The notes under the pieces are model-generated. The model ran no database searches. It was not told the DNA's origin and worked only from the letters and a program-made list of their open reading frames with translations. Positions 1-15,500 of a stretch of DNA of 64,000 nt are shown piece after piece; within the stretch, counting starts at the first letter, position 1, and every line of letters begins with the position of its first letter. The position numbers and the translations under genes were made by a program. Source of the stretch: Strongylocentrotus purpuratus (taxonomy: Eukaryota > Echinodermata > Echinoidea > Camarodonta > Strongylocentrotidae); the NCBI RefSeq assembly GCF_000002235.5, contig NW_022145601.1:9939658-10003657 (forward strand), given 5' to 3'.

Positions 1-75
1 CGGGCATCCTACTTTCTGTGGCCTTATTGTTTTCCTGTCAACACAGATGGTCTCTCTCTCTCTCTCTCTCTTTTT

Positions 76-290
76 TCTTCTTTCTTCTTCTTCTTCTTCT
101 TCTTCTTCTTCTTCTTCTTCTTTTCTTTCTTCTTCTTCTTCTTCTTCTTCTTCTTCTTCTTCTTCTTCTTCTTCTTCTTCTTCTTCTTCTTCTTCTTCTT
201 CTTCTTCTTCTTCTTCTTCTTCTTCTTCTTCTTCTTCTTCTTCTTCTTCTTCTGTCTTCCTATTCTTCGTTGTTTTCTTCTTCTTCTTCT
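76..290. repeat. (CTT)n trinucleotide microsatellite
   Basis: Nearly uninterrupted CTT repeat of about 175 bases, preceded by (TC)n at 50-72. Long frames across it are artefacts encoding poly-Leu or poly-Ser. Confidence 0.97.
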
Positions 291-1596
291 TTGACAAACA
301 TCTTAGGCAAAATCGTAAAAATCAACGACTGCTAAATGACTCCTCATTTTGATGATAACAAAAATGGTTGATTCCTATTAAAGTTACAGATCAGCTGTTA
401 GATATTGAAAATGAAGACATGTTGTAGGGCAAGCATTGAATACCAACAAAGTGCCATGATGATAACATTGTCCAAGAACTATAATTAGAGTGATTCATTA
501 TTTTGGGGGTAGAAAAGATGTTCAACATTTTGCTCATGTCGTATGGAATAGTTCTGCCTATGTTTAATTGTATTCACCCTCCGCCCTAACCCCCCCCCCC
601 CCCAAAAAAAAAGGAATATATATATATATATATATATCCATGGATATTATTTTTTGCTTTTAGGAGGTATCACTTAAAGATAATCACAACAAATTCAATT
701 AATCAAATGTACAACCAGTGAGCTAAAAGATTGCGTCATAATACACACTCTTTCAACAACAACAAAAACAAACAAAAACACGTAATCACCCAATGATTTA
801 ATATGATTTTACTTAATGTTTTATGTTCAAGAAAATTTCTCAAAATCACAAAATAATTCCCAGATAAACCACATACCTCACAGTCAGAAGGAATCCGCAT
901 AATTGAAATATTTTTCAAAGGAATAAAAACAAAAGAACAATCGACCTTGTAGTTTACAGATTAATTTGCGGTAGTTTCAGGCGCATAGAAACTTCCCTTT
1001 TCCTTGACATTCCGGTAAATGGTTAATTTTCAAATGAAATGATTCTTTGACTGTCACATTGCAAACAATGACCCGAAGAAATATTCAGTCTTGCATTGAC
1101 GTATATTTTAGATTTACACTGATCAAATTTTAAATCAAATTTCCTAAAGATAATTAAATTGGTTTTGAAATACATTGTGGTAAACAGAATGTTCGGTTGG
1201 AGAAGGTGTCGTATCGTTATTTTTATGATAACTGGCAAGCTATCAAAATTATGAAACAATGTTTCATATTATCGTGTTTCAAGTCATTTTATCTCCTTAT
1301 TTTGAAATTCGAGTCTTTTCGACAATACCGTATATTATCGTGATTTTTGCAACTATAGATGATGTCTGAATTGTATAGAGTCACAGACTTAGATCTAAAT
1401 TAACAAATCTTTTAATACATTGCACGAGGAGAAAGAAAGAACTAAATTGCTCATATAATAATTTATATATGATTGATTAATTGGTTGAATTACTTCAATT
1501 ATTAATGACAGGAGAGCCGATATGAATTGAATTTAATAATTATGTTATTGCAATCATTTGATTTTCTATCATTTTCTTTTTTTTCTTCTAACACAG

Positions 1597-1727
1597 ATTT
1601 GGAATACGGTATTGGAGCTGTGTGGTTTCAGCACTCTACAGAGGCATGATCACTATCAATTAGTACCCGGATAAATCACCAATACAAAACGTGAAATAAA
1701 TTAATTATCAATATTGAACCCCCCAAA
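1597..1727 (+). other. Gene 1 5' UTR portion of first coding exon
   Basis: A pyrimidine-rich stretch (1571-1590) is followed by the acceptor ACACAG ending at 1596. The next 131 bases have no long open frame and lead into ATG 1728. This suggests the coding exon is not the first exon. No promoter elements could be assigned in 1-1596. Confidence 0.6.
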
Positions 1728-3583
1728 ATGGCGGATTTGGATATAGAAGAGTTGCATACTCCAACACGAGAATGGAAGGGCTGGATTCGAAATCGAATGA
1801 CCCACGAGTTGGAATGGTGCATCGTGACAGCAGGGCTGATGGGCGTGTTCCGAGATCCGGAGGCCAACCGAGCCCGCATCGTCCTCAACCTCAACGACTT
1901 CGACATCAAACCCCTTTGCGAGGGAGCAAAGCGAGGCTCACACGTCTTCACCTACGTCGATGATTGTTACAGCATCAAGTTCGTGTCGAAACGAAACGCG
2001 CGGATGATCTACACGTTCGGTACCGAAACGGAGGATGATTTTCGTACGTGGCATCGCGCGCTGACCGGAAGTGAAGTGGAAGAATCTGGCCTTGATTTGA
2101 CCCTTGACGCTTCCTCGAGTTCAACGTCAGTGGAGGTTAAGGGTAAACACGTTGACGCTCGTAGGATGGACAGTGGTTTGGGAGACGACATCTGCACGTC
2201 ACCGAGTCCAGACGCACAAGGAAAGAACAGCCGGGTGAGGCAGTTTGAAGCTATTCAAGAAATTGAGGTTGCGACTAGTAGTCTACGCAGCAGTGGCCAA
2301 ACAGGAAACGTCACACCGGATAGCACTAGCGGGAAATCAGAGTCAAGCGATTCGCTGTCTGACTCGGGGCAAAGTAATACCACAACGCCTGATTCAGAAC
2401 TAGCGGATGAGGTGCCGAGACTCCGTGCCAACGCTCATAAACTTCGAGGGCCTCGCTCCGATCAGTCTCGCTTTAGTGCTCCAGTTGGGGACTTCTCGCT
2501 CTGGGAAGAAAAAATGGGAGAAGACGGATTACTCATCAAGACATACTCATTACCCATGAAATCACCGCATCGTGTTCGTGTCTCGTCCGATGGCGAGGAG
2601 GAGGAGGACGCCTTCCAATTTGAACCCTCCTTGACAATGTCTACCTCCAATCAACAAACAACTCGCTCAGCAACGACCACGCCGACGTATCGACGACCGG
2701 GGCCGGTGACGAGTTTCAGCGACCCCGCTAGGAAGAAGCTGGGTTCACGAATGACCGTCAAAGCGTCGAAGCTCGTCGGCCGAATGACCCAGCTCCGCTC
2801 GCAGCGACACAAGACACCGCTAGCTCAGTCATCCATAGTCACCATCACCGTCGAAGGCGATCTCCTTCGAAAGCACAAAAGCACCTTGGTGCCCTGTTTT
2901 TGTATACTCAGTGGAAACGTTATGTACTGCTACAAATCCAAAGAATCGGAAGATTTATCGGATTTAACCATCGACATCCACAAGTACCGTCTCTCCAAAC
3001 TGACGGCGGCGAGGACGGAATCGAAGGAGCTCGACTGCGCTTTCGTTCTGACACCCCACAGCAGCGGCTCGAAGGAGTACGTCTTCATCGCGAAGGATTT
3101 GAATCTCGCCAGAAAATGGTACGGGCATTTGGAGGATATTTTGAAGGAGCTGGAATCGAGACAGATCCGAGCCATGCAGAGCTCGGCACCCGACTTGAGG
3201 GGTTCCTCGCCATTGTTGAACCAAACTGGAAAATACGATGTAAGCCAGCAAAGCAGGTATTCCAAAGCCAAGACGAGGGGCAGCACCTTCAAACTCCTTG
3301 CCATGGCCGAGGAAGAACAGAGGAACTCGATCGCGGCGCGGATGTCGAGGGGCAGCTTCGAGGACGGGTACGGGTTCACGGAGGAAATAAGCCGACATCG
3401 AGCTTCAATGGGCGACATCATAGGAACAGACCACACGGACAGCCAAGCCTTCGACGATGACGATGGAGAAGCTTTCATCGAAATCACGATGGAGGACGTC
3501 ATGAGGTCAAAGGTGAGCACTGAACTATCATTATTATTGTTAATGTTATTTGTTGTTGTTTTTGCTTTTGTTATTATTATTGT

Positions 3584-3626
<43 letters not shown>

Positions 3627-3654
3627 TGTTGTAGTAGTGGTAGTAGTGGTAGAA

Positions 3655-3685
<31 letters not shown>

Positions 3686-5226
3686 AAGTAGTAGTAGTCA
3701 CGGTAGAATTAAAAATAGCAGTAGTCATGTTAGTAGTTACTGTAGCAGCAGCAGCAGTTATAGCATTGGTATTGTCATCATTATTACTATTTTCATTTTA
3801 AAAACCATTATGGACTTGGGATACTTCAGAATAAGTGTGTTCACAAAGACTTCGATAAGATCAGTAAATGACTACAAATATCAGTTGCGTTACCATGGCA
3901 ACGATTCCGCGGGAAATTGCTCGGAGCGTGATTTGAAACAAAATGCGGGCTAGGGGCTACACAAATTCATGAATTCTTTTTATTTAATCCTGCATGCCAG
4001 AGAAACGGTGACATTTACACGGGGAGAATAAACTTTGCAATTTCTTTGAATGCAAAATCCTCTAGAAGTTCCACATTATTTGTTTAGGAAAAAACATGCT
4101 AGTATATGTTCTTTACTTATTTCCGCTTTCAAAATTAGCCAACTCAATCTCAACATGCTCTTTTGATTAATCTCTTTTCCCCCTCGAACTTGAAGAAGAA
4201 AATCGAAACTATATTTATTCCTTCTGACGAGAACTTCTGCCAAGAAATCACTTGAAATGTCTTTCCTGTTGTTTTATTTCATGGGGTCCCGATAAGGACC
4301 AATTTAGAGCGATTAATTCAATCATTCGTCATCAGCAAGCAAAGATAGAGAGGAATTTAAAGATATTTGTCACTCGTTTGAATCAGTTTACAACTCAATA
4401 AATTGCGGGATTGCCAAGGGGCCGCTAATTGCTGTGAAAGACGAGTCACTGCCTTTTCAAAAGCGTTTTTAGCGGGACCTTTATGTAATCAAGAGATTAA
4501 GATTTGAAGTAAAGCGAAACGTTTCTTCATGCATTCGTCATCAGTGAGTTACGATATAAATGAATCAAGTAACCGATATTTCTAAGCCCGTTTTTTTACG
4601 AGAATATAAAACTTGACACAAGGGACCACTTATTACTCATGACCCTACTAATTTTTCTCGGGGGGTTCCCCCGGTGACCTTTCTCTTCTAAAATTGTCCG
4701 GCAAGCATACAAAACAAAACAAAGCAAAAACAACAAAAGAGTAAGGTGGCTTTTCACAACGATTATTTGACAAACAAGGACAAACTTTTCTGACCAACCC
4801 GAAATAAATAAATAAGAAGAACCAAAAAAAGCTTTCATTTCCTGTTGATGTCATTCCACCAGAAAATGGAAATTAAGTACATTTTTGTCAAACACTTTTC
4901 CAACCCCACAACAACCCCTACTTAGTACGACCCTGTTACTTAATGAGAATTTTTTGTAAACCTGCGTAAGTTTTTTTCTTTTTCTTTCTTTTTTAAGGAG
5001 GGTGGAAGTTGAAAAGGATAATTCATGCAGCGAAAATTCTAAACAAGGCGAGATAGAGGAAGGAAGATATGTGAATTAGGGAAGATGTCAATTTGGATGA
5101 AAACATCTTTTATGAATGGGAAAACGGCAATTAATTTAATGCCCCACACGTGTTGCGCATTTCCCAGCTTAATAAATGACAGACTAATTGTGACACACTG
5201 ATTTTTATCAAGTAATGATCACCGCT

Positions 5227-5266
<40 letters not shown>

Positions 5267-5350
5267 TCTCTCCTCTCTCTCTCTCTCTCTATCTCTCTCT
5301 TTCTCCGTCTCTCTCTCTCTCTCCCCCCCCCCCCCTCTCTCTCTCTCTCT

Positions 5351-5448
<98 letters not shown>

Positions 5449-7622
5449 ATCTCACTCCATTGGAATATATCCCTCATAAATTATCCCGGATCCCCGTAGC
5501 AATACGAAAATATTGGGTGTAAAGCACATGTATAATGCTAATATACAGTGAGGTAAGGTTTTGGGATTATCAAACAAAACAAAAAAATACTCAACTTGCT
5601 GAAAATCACCAATACTACACACAGATATGTGTTTATGGGACTACACTACCCATGTGAAATGAAAGTGTGGTCCACACTTTTCAGCTATTTTCCTGTCATA
5701 TTTCGAATATTGGGGCATTCGAAAAGCAAACTTTTCCAGTGGTCATTTCTACTGTGATATTCTCCCAAACTGACATACAAAGAATGCGAAAGTTTGTAAA
5801 TAACTCGTATCTTTGCCAGGGGGGCGTTTCACAAAGATCCTAATTTGAACTTATCTCTAAGTTGGAAAGCCGTTAGCATCTCAGTACAAATATTTTGTAA
5901 AAGTTATTTTAAAAGGCGTAAACGCTGATTCAAATCATTCATATTATTTATTATCAAGGAGATTTCATGTTCTTGATGTGGAATTTATGAAAAGTCTAAA
6001 TTATTTGAATTTTTGCTTTTAAATATCTTTTATTTTAATTTTAAGGCTATAAATGGCTCTCCATAATATTTAAGTCCAACTTAGAGTTAAGTTCGACTTA
6101 GTATCTTTGTGAACCCCCCCCCCCCCCAAGAACTCAAGCTATTTCTGTCGTCTCTTTAAAATCAGTCCCTTCTTGAACTTCGCAGGGGGCCTACTGCACG
6201 TGTAAAATGAGCGGTTAATGACAGCGTGTGGAAATCAAGTTTAATCACTTAACGAAGTCAACGAGGAAACAGCAATTAGAAGATTCTGTAAGCTCGTTAA
6301 TGAATCGTGTCAAAAAGAAATCCATTTCTCATATCAAGGCATTACCAAAATCCTTCAAGATTAAATCATAAAGTATATTTAGGAAAACGAGACACATTTG
6401 TGTTTTTAATATGATGTATGGCAAAAAGGAAAATCATTATATTAAACCTACCAGATGTTTAGACAACTGATTGACACATTTATGTTTTTAGTATGATATA
6501 TGGCAAAAAGGCAAATCGTTATTTGTTTAACCTGCTAGATGTCTAGATGAATGATTGTCACTTTAAACGGCCAGTGTCTGGTTATTGCACTAATAATGAG
6601 AGATGAATCAGAAAGCTTTCCTAAAGATTATATGACATGCAACATACCTCATAAGAAATCAATAAATGTACGATGCCGTCATTTATTCTAAATATACAGT
6701 GTAGGTCATATCCATATTTTTAATTTGATGCAAAAATACTGGCAGGGCTTTGTCGTGGGTGTTTTGTCATTACCTACTTCACCTTATAATGCGTCTTAAA
6801 AATCTTTGATAATTCCTATAAGCAAGGGCGGGTTCATTTTTATAATAAGAGGGGGGGGGGGTGGTAGTGTGTGGATCTTCATCTAAGAATGTACGTCAGC
6901 ATGATGTAGGGTTGTCAAAAAAAGGGAAAGTTCTTGTACCGCAATGGACACGCCACAGCCGCATTTCTGATTAAGAATCCAGTGAAATTTCAATTATACG
7001 TTTAAGACCACTAGGTAAATAAACTTTGCCGAAAGAGTTTGATAGAGAGTGAAAGAAAATAAAGCAAACAAAAGAAGTCATACCTTTTCATATGAAAGCA
7101 TGAATGGTAGAGTTAGCCCCACATGTGTGCACCTGGGTGTTCGTGCTGCTCGATGTAATTTTTAATATTTTTCTTTTCCTATTTTTTATTTTTTTTTATT
7201 CTGGGGCACTTTTGCTTGTCCAAACGACGCAATCAGTTCCTGATAAACAATTTAGATTGACTTCAAGAGCGTTTCCATCGCAATACATGACCATTCATTT
7301 GCCAGAACCCAACCATTCAACCTCTAAACCATCCCTCGGAGTCAAGGAAAGCGAGCTCTCCACCAATTAAAGTTCAATCAACTCTCGTAAAACGATCAAG
7401 AGGAAATCACCGATTACATACTATCAGTATCGGTTAGCATCCTCGCGTTTATCTCCGCTTGCAGTCAGGAGTTGCCAATTTACATGGCGTGTATGTTTTA
7501 AAGACCCGGTCGTCGGAAATTACATTAACACAGTTAAAGCGAGGTAGGAGCTCAAACCAGTCGCAATAGATAGAGAAGTTTAATCTAACCAGCTATAGGC
7601 CGAGAACACATTTTTAGAACTT

Positions 7623-7678
<56 letters not shown>

Positions 7679-9517
7679 ATTTGGGGCCAAGGGCGTCGGT
7701 CCTTTGGAGTCTTCTATTATTATCATTGCTCGAATGCTCCAAAGACCGACGCCCTTGGCCGCATTCGGGCAATACTTGGCAATGCCCCTGCCCGCCCCCA
7801 CCCCTTCTAAAAAAGGTGATTACGGAAGGACTACGGTGTTTTTGAGGTATATGCAGAGTAGGTTTTAGCTCAATTCTGAATATGGAAAGACGCCCCTAAT
7901 TAGTAGCGCATTAACTGCATCGCTACAGTGGACGTCGTTTTCAGGCTCAGAATCAGTTTAATTGGGTTGTTTCTAATTTATTTGCCTTTTTGTTGTAGGT
8001 TTGTTTGGTTGTTAGTTTGTTTCTTTGTTTCTTTGTTTTGTTCGTATTTAAGAAACCTCTCACATTGATCTTATCATTATCTCAAATCTGATATAAATCA
8101 TAACTCATTGAAGATTACAAGCCAGTGTGAATATTAACACCTTAATCTCAATGAGATTTCTCCTTCCGATCCCAGCGATACTGCCAGGTCAAAACATGGC
8201 TATAGCCCAAATATCTGTTTATTGTTGTAGCGTTTGTATATACACACACATGCACAATCATTTCCTTTTTATTCGGTACATAGAGAAATATTGGCTACAT
8301 TTAGGTGTCACTAATTACTGTTATACGGTAATGAGGAAGAAATCACTTTTCCCAACCTAGATTGATTAAGCCTTTCTCTTGTTGACCTACTTAATTAACC
8401 GCCTGTGCCTGGCCAGTGTCCCGACATGTCAACCTTACAGTCTGTTTTGTGTATACCTTCCATCAACACGCCTGCTAGCGCTACTGGGCGTTTAATTTTC
8501 TTCCATAAACTAATCGGGTTCAATGAGTGGGTGAGTAATACAGGTTTCCCCTCTTGAGAATTTGATATGCAACTGTTTGAAGTGAGTCAAGGGTTTTTTT
8601 ATGGGATACAAAGTTTATAAAGTTCTTGCTTTCAGTCGGCCTCCCCTCACTGGCACTCGAGTGCAAGGCGAAAGTTATTTTACCCCTTACACCGAAAAAA
8701 CAGTAGCCGCCATGATAAGAGCGGGTTTATTGAGAATACTACAGATTGCAGATTCGAAGTAATAATTTTCATCGAGTTTTGGGAGGAGCATTTCTCGTGG
8801 AGAGAGTAGAACTGCTAAACTTTCCTCTGCCACACTCCCTTACAATCCCGCCTACCGCCACGCCCTTTCGTTTTACTTTTTATAAATACTTTTTCTCTTT
8901 CTCTACACCCTCTGCCCATAGGTGGATCCACATGAGGGACAAAACAAGGCCGCCCCCCCCCCCCTTCCCCGGGAATAAAAATATGCATAGGCTCTGTTTG
9001 TTATTTTGCTCAGATATCTTGGAATGAATCCCCCCCCCCCAAACACACCTTCAGATAATTCAAGATTCCTACTTGATCCTCTTTCCCTCTCTATCTGTCC
9101 CTCCAAACGCTCTATGCTTGGATCGAAAATGTAATTATCTTTCTTCCATCCTTTTTTTCCATTTCAATTTGTTTGATCCAATGCTGCAGAGTTAATATGG
9201 CATAACAACACTCACAAAGAACGCAACGTGAAATGAGATCATTATTCAATTAGCGCCCTCTCTGTGTTAAGTGCAAGACATGTCATTGTTGTAAATTGAC
9301 CATGAATTCAATTCACTACCATTCAATTTGGTTATATTAGCATATCTATATACACAAGCCTGCAGTCCAAGGACTTATGATTCACTAATTGTTTACTAGC
9401 ACAGGCGTATACAACGAAATACTAGGTAGATTGTAAACATATTAGTATGATATGATTAAGCCCCAGAAAATTTTGTATTAGTCCGGCACTGTAATATGCT
9501 GAGCATGCTAAGCACCC

Positions 9518-9564
<47 letters not shown>

Positions 9565-12500
9565 CCTCTCCATCTCCTTCTCTCTCTTCCTCCCTCCCTC
9601 CTTCTCTCCTTCCCTCACCTCTCTCGCCTCTCTACTTCTCTCTCTCTCCATCTCTCTCTCTCAGTGTATGATACCCCCCCCCCTCCCCACCTACCGCCTT
9701 CTTCTTTAAATTACATTCGCTTGCAGTCGTGAGACATTCATATATCTCCAGTGACATATGTCTCAAACTTAGTCATTTATTATGGCATTATTAGATCTTA
9801 GACCACAAATGTTGCCTCTTCAACTTGACCGCGGGTCTAGCTCCTCTATGTTATTATTTATTTGAAACCTAGACCTCACACCCTTGGACTTAATTCATTG
9901 AATTTACACATTTTCACTCAAGACATTTTTCAAATATTTTTTTCCTCTCGCAAAATCGTCACCGCCCCGCAAAACCTTCTTTGCTACTTCAGTAAATGGG
10001 CATGATTATTCATCGGATTGTGGTTGTGACCGACTCGAGTGGTTAATTTTTAATAATACCGGTTGCACATTATTTTGCTGGCGGAGGTCTGCGTCAGAGA
10101 CAAGCGTTGTCTTTGAAGCATCACCTAAGAACGACATCGTACACAATATAAATTAAAAATGAAACATTGCATAGATATAGTGGCGCAGAGGATGGTTGAG
10201 ACATGTACTGACAATTTTAATTGAAGTAAACAGTGTTAGTGGTAACATTTTGCCTTCCTGGAATAAGGCTGTGCCCTAGAATACCCTTTATTATCATGAT
10301 TATTGGGAATTTTTTTTTATCTCTCTCTCTCTCTCTCTATCTGTTTCTATCCTCCCCTCCTTCTTTTCTTCTTCTTCTACTCTTCTTCTTCTTCTTCTTC
10401 TTCTTCTTCTTCTTCTTCTTCTTCTTCTTCTTCTTCTTCTTCTTCTTCTTCTTCTTCTTTTTCTTCTTCTCCTCCTACTTCTTCTTCTCCTCCTCCTACT
10501 TCTTCTTGTTCGTCGTCTTCTTCTTCGTTTTCCTTTTATCTCCAATTTGGTACAATTATTATTGAGTGGAATCCCGGAGGTTATTCCAAAGGAAGTATGA
10601 AATCTCATCCTGATGTTTATCACGGACATCCTTCATTTGTTTATGTCTTATGAGGAAGCTCTACGTCACTAAATCAAACTTTAAATCTACAATCTCATCT
10701 AAATTTTATTTAACATGTATCCTTCTAATAATTCAATAATCTGCATATTCATAACGCATTTCGGAAATAAAGATAAAAAACAAACGTGTAATCATTGCTT
10801 GAAACATTTGCGGGTAGTCGGTGAATTCTATTGGCAAGGTTATTTAAAATTACATTTCGGAGGACACATTATTCTTGTTAGAGATGCTCATACGTGCTGA
10901 TCACACTGCGGCACGTTGGACTGCAGTACATTTTCTTTGACGTCAAGCTATTGTAAAAACAGTCAAATCAACCCAAAAAATTGTCTTCATCGAGATTCAA
11001 AGCAGCAAAAATATTAATAACTGAATATCATGTGTGTTTAGTGCCTTGAGTTGGAATGCTTTCGTCGCGAATCGTCGAATCGAGGTAAGGTGATATTCTG
11101 TTCCATTTCGCCTTCTTTTGAGGAGGTGACAACAAGTCATTTTCGAGTAATTGATTCGCTATTTGTTCTTCTGGTTGATTACATCTTCCATTTTCGCGAT
11201 GAAATTGGGAGACGTTTACGTGGTCTGCCAGACGGCAAAGAAAATAAGATACAAGAGACAAGTTAAACGCATAATAACAGGATAATATTTCGTGGTTTGG
11301 GGGAATCAAGGGGTTGTAATATTTGTTATGACATTCTGAAATTTCCAGCTGATAGTTTCAATATGGTGATTTACATTTCGGTGATTCATAATGCAGTAAT
11401 GACAGAACTTAGTGTTATTTACGAATGGTATGTCATTTCGTGGATATTTGCTCTCAATCACTTTTATTTCATAATTTTGGTTCTGTGTATATATCTTTAG
11501 CACATAATTGCTAAGATAACCAGGATCGCATAGACTTTCGCGAAATCAGCTTAGTTCAACTTCAATAGCCTTGTACTTCTAATGTTGAAAAGTACGAATT
11601 ATTACGTCATCCGAACATGACTTTTTATGTCGACAATAGTGTGGTGATATTGCCCTTCAGTTTATTTCTCGAAAGCCTCTGCGATCGTGTTGAGAGGAAA
11701 ATATGACCCTTTGAGCAAGCGCTGTAGATTTAGCTAAGAAGAGGGGGGGGGGCTCGAGGCCCATCTATGGACGGCAATGTGTTTATTTATTTTTTTTAAT
11801 GGGGGAGGGGGTCCTCAAACCCCATGTGCCTCCTTTTCCGGAGATGTCTCAACGAGCAATGAAGATAATGTAACTTGAACCACATTCCCATTATGTTTTC
11901 CCATCTAACCTTTCGATTTGTTCATATCATTGCTTAACTTTCTTTTTGTTCATGGAGGGACGTCGGTAAGGGCGTTTAAGTGTTTCGTTCTCGTCCCCCA
12001 TTTAAATTTTGAGGTGGATTCCTTTCCTACAATTTTGTCAGCAATCTATGACTTATTTTAAATTGATATCAAGGAATATTGAATTTGCTTATCATAACGT
12101 TTACCTAAACCCTTATTAGTAAGTTTTAACTGATTGTGAAATTTATTTTGAAAATTGTTATTAGCATTCACGGTCGACAACACCCCCCCCCCCCCATTCA
12201 ACTTGCTATGGCTACGCCCCTGTGACCTTGAAACCATTATTTCCGCAACTAAGGACGTGTTTTGTTAAACTTCGGTGAAGCCTTAATAATTCATTACATA
12301 TCTCAAAAGCAAATCTGAATTATACTTGGGTTCAACAAGCAGACGAAACGCGTCCTCGCACGCTTCGTATTTTCATTTATGTTACATAAAAGAATACACT
12401 TTTGAAAAGGAAAGGTACAATAGATAGGAAGAAGACGAAGACTTTAAACTTGTAATTCGAGACTTTTCTCTCAACTTTTCCGGACAACTTTTCCGGATCG

Positions 12501-15500
12501 GACGTCTTGTGGTAATAGGGCATGTAATCAAACTACTGACATCAAAACAATGCTACCAAATCTTGCGGAGTTGTTAACATCCAGAAGGATATTGCGGAAT
12601 TGCGCAAACAAGGAAAGCTCTCATATTTTGTTCATCTAAGAAAACTTTGGTGCTATGGATGTCATTTTACGTTCTCAAGTGAATACATCATAACAACATT
12701 TGCGGAGTTCTGTTATTAACATCCAGGTGGATATTGCGGACTCATTTAAACAAGAAAATCTGTCAGATCTTGTTCATTTACGAATAGCTTGATGCCTTAA
12801 GATGCTGTAGGCTATTGGGTCGATACATGGCAACAATATAATCGATAGACTGGCGGAGTAAATAGCATTCAAATGGTTTTGCGGACTGACTTAAACAAGG
12901 AAAGCTATCAGCACATCATCATTAATTTCTAAGAAAGGTTTGATGTCTTAGATGTATTTGTAGGTTCTTGGTTCAAAACTCTGGTCTTTGACTAACTATA
13001 CATACGAGAGGAAGGTTGTTTTATTGGCGGAATCCTAAAAAATGGGTAGAGGTAAAATGCCATTGTTTCGTCGGATCACCACCGGTACCCTTACTCTACC
13101 GCGAAAGGTAAGCAATGGTTTCATCTTTACTCTCTGTCACGTGACGGGACCTGTAAAGGGTCATTTCAATCTCGTATTATATCCATAATTATCTCATTGT
13201 TTATGTCATTTCAAAAATAATTTAATTACAAACTGACAGTAAATGTCGTTAATCACAACTTTTGTGCCTAAGGCAAATGTGAGTTTCGAAATTTTCTCTT
13301 CTTTTTTTTGATAGCTTTCATTATGCTTTTTATCATCGTAGTTCAATTATGAATCTTATTAAAAATACCTTGTTTCCACAATGACATCTTTCAAAGACAA
13401 GGGGGACCTTGAAACAAAAGGAATTCAACTTTCAATCATATAAATCCGTAATAACAATTATGTCATTAACCAAGCATTTTCTATATATAGACCCATCATC
13501 TTATGATATGACATTTCTTTCTCAGATTAAAGATATACTCCAGTTCTGGTAAAAAAAAATTAAAACAAAAATAATTCTCACAGAATCAAACGAAACTTAC
13601 ACTGAATGTTCAGGATTACAAATAAATGACATGTGCCTAACAATTTTGGAAGAAAATGTATACTGGCTGAGTAATGAGCATATAAAGACAAGGAATTCAA
13701 GGTAGTACTAGCCCCGACACCAAGTGTATTGTCCCATATATAGCTTTCTGTGTACAGTGCTTGTTACTTTACCAAGACTCGGCCAAATTTATTATGATTT
13801 TGGTGACTCCAGAACCTTGCAGTGCACACCAATACTTACATGCTACATTAACTGTTTCTGATCCATTCCACACCTTTTCTTTCACAATGCAATCGCATTA
13901 CCAGAACTCACCTTTATCTTTAAAGTGAGCTTGGAAACTACCTAGCACGTGTTGTTTGATCTGTACAAGTACTTGCCCAACATAGCAATATGATGATTGC
14001 AATATGGGATTAGTTTATTGATTGCCTCGACGACATTCTATGTGACGCAGAGATAGCTTATTATCTGGCGCCAGCTAAGTTTACAATTATCACAAAACTT
14101 TTTCAAGAGAAAAGTAACATTTTACATCTTATTTTACGCAAGGCCTTCTACGCCTATTTTATTATTCCAATCGTACTAAAATTAGCCACAAGTTGTGACC
14201 ATTCGACCTAAAGGGCACCTGCAACTGGTAAGGAAGTCGATAAAAACCTTGACCAAGGTTTAATACAGAGCGTTCATTTTGAACCGTCCGTATCCGACAA
14301 AGCACGGACCTACGTCCATGGACGAACGGAACGAGCTTGGATGGCCTACCGTCTAAACCGAAAGAAAGAAAACATATTTCCTGTATGAGTGACTGCATCT
14401 TATGCTCCCAGCGTTCACACCCCAGTCACACAGCACCAGACCGACTCCAAACCAACCGAGAACAAGCCCTTGTCCATGTTAGGTTATAAAAGTTTTGTTT
14501 GGGTCCGTGGTGTTTGGTGTGAATGCGGTCTCGTCGATGTGACTGGGGCGTTACATTGCCGCTTAGCAAATCTTCGAAAAAAAGAAGAAAAAACTCTAGT
14601 ATATGTGGCGAATTTTTAACTATCGGTTGTTAAAAATGTACCCACATTAAATGTAAATTTATGAATTCTCGCGACCTCGCTTTTTGCAAGGAGATGTACT
14701 CGATAAACTCGGGCTACATGCTAACATCACTCCAGTTGGTCCAAATCAAGATGAATTCGTTTTTCTTAAGAAATATTAAGATTCAAAAAGTACTTTAGAT
14801 GTAAAATGTTCACCCAGCATTGCTTTATACTGCCTGGAGATAAACTCAGTACATTAATATTACCCGTTGACACCAGTGTATCTTTGAGATAATCGTTATC
14901 TTGAAAACAATGATCTCGAACATCTCAAGGTGAAGAAGTGTGCTCCTGTTAATGAAGTTGCAAACAGCGACGAATTCAATGGAATTCTTTCCTGTCAATG
15001 GGACGCCCGCTGTGGTTTAATTCCTGCCAATAAAACTTTCGAACGACTTCCTTTCGTTGACCGGTTCGCTTTCATCGTGTGATCACGTGATCTCATTCAG
15101 ATCACGTTCGCTCGCGTGCTGTGTTACCATGACAACCAGGTGACACCATGACCCCTGCCAGCTCAATTTTTCTTGTAATTGATGCTTATCTTGAGCTTTT
15201 GTGAAATTTCCATGTTTTACATTTTAAATTTAAAACTTAAGTTTTATTAACAAGATTTGTGTGTGTTCATGATTTCGAACTAAAAAACAACGTTCTAAAG
15301 ACATTCTCGAAATATCTGAGGATTTTACGCCTTTCATAGAACCCAAGTAAGTTTTTTTTGTTTTCTGGGTATATGTTGATGCTTGAACATAATTCATATA
15401 CTGTATTAAAATGAACAAGATTGGCAGTTATATGGATGTATAAAATTATTGTATATACAAGTAGATATGGACATGATGCCGTGTTTACCTGTTTTAGGAG

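Noticed and set aside
18..352. Long Leu- or Ser-rich open frames
   Set aside because: They are translations of the CTT microsatellite.
3513..3953. Continuation of the exon 1 open frame to residue 741
   Set aside because: It runs through an AGT microsatellite after a good donor (AAAG|GTGAGC). The next exon continues PH-type protein in phase.
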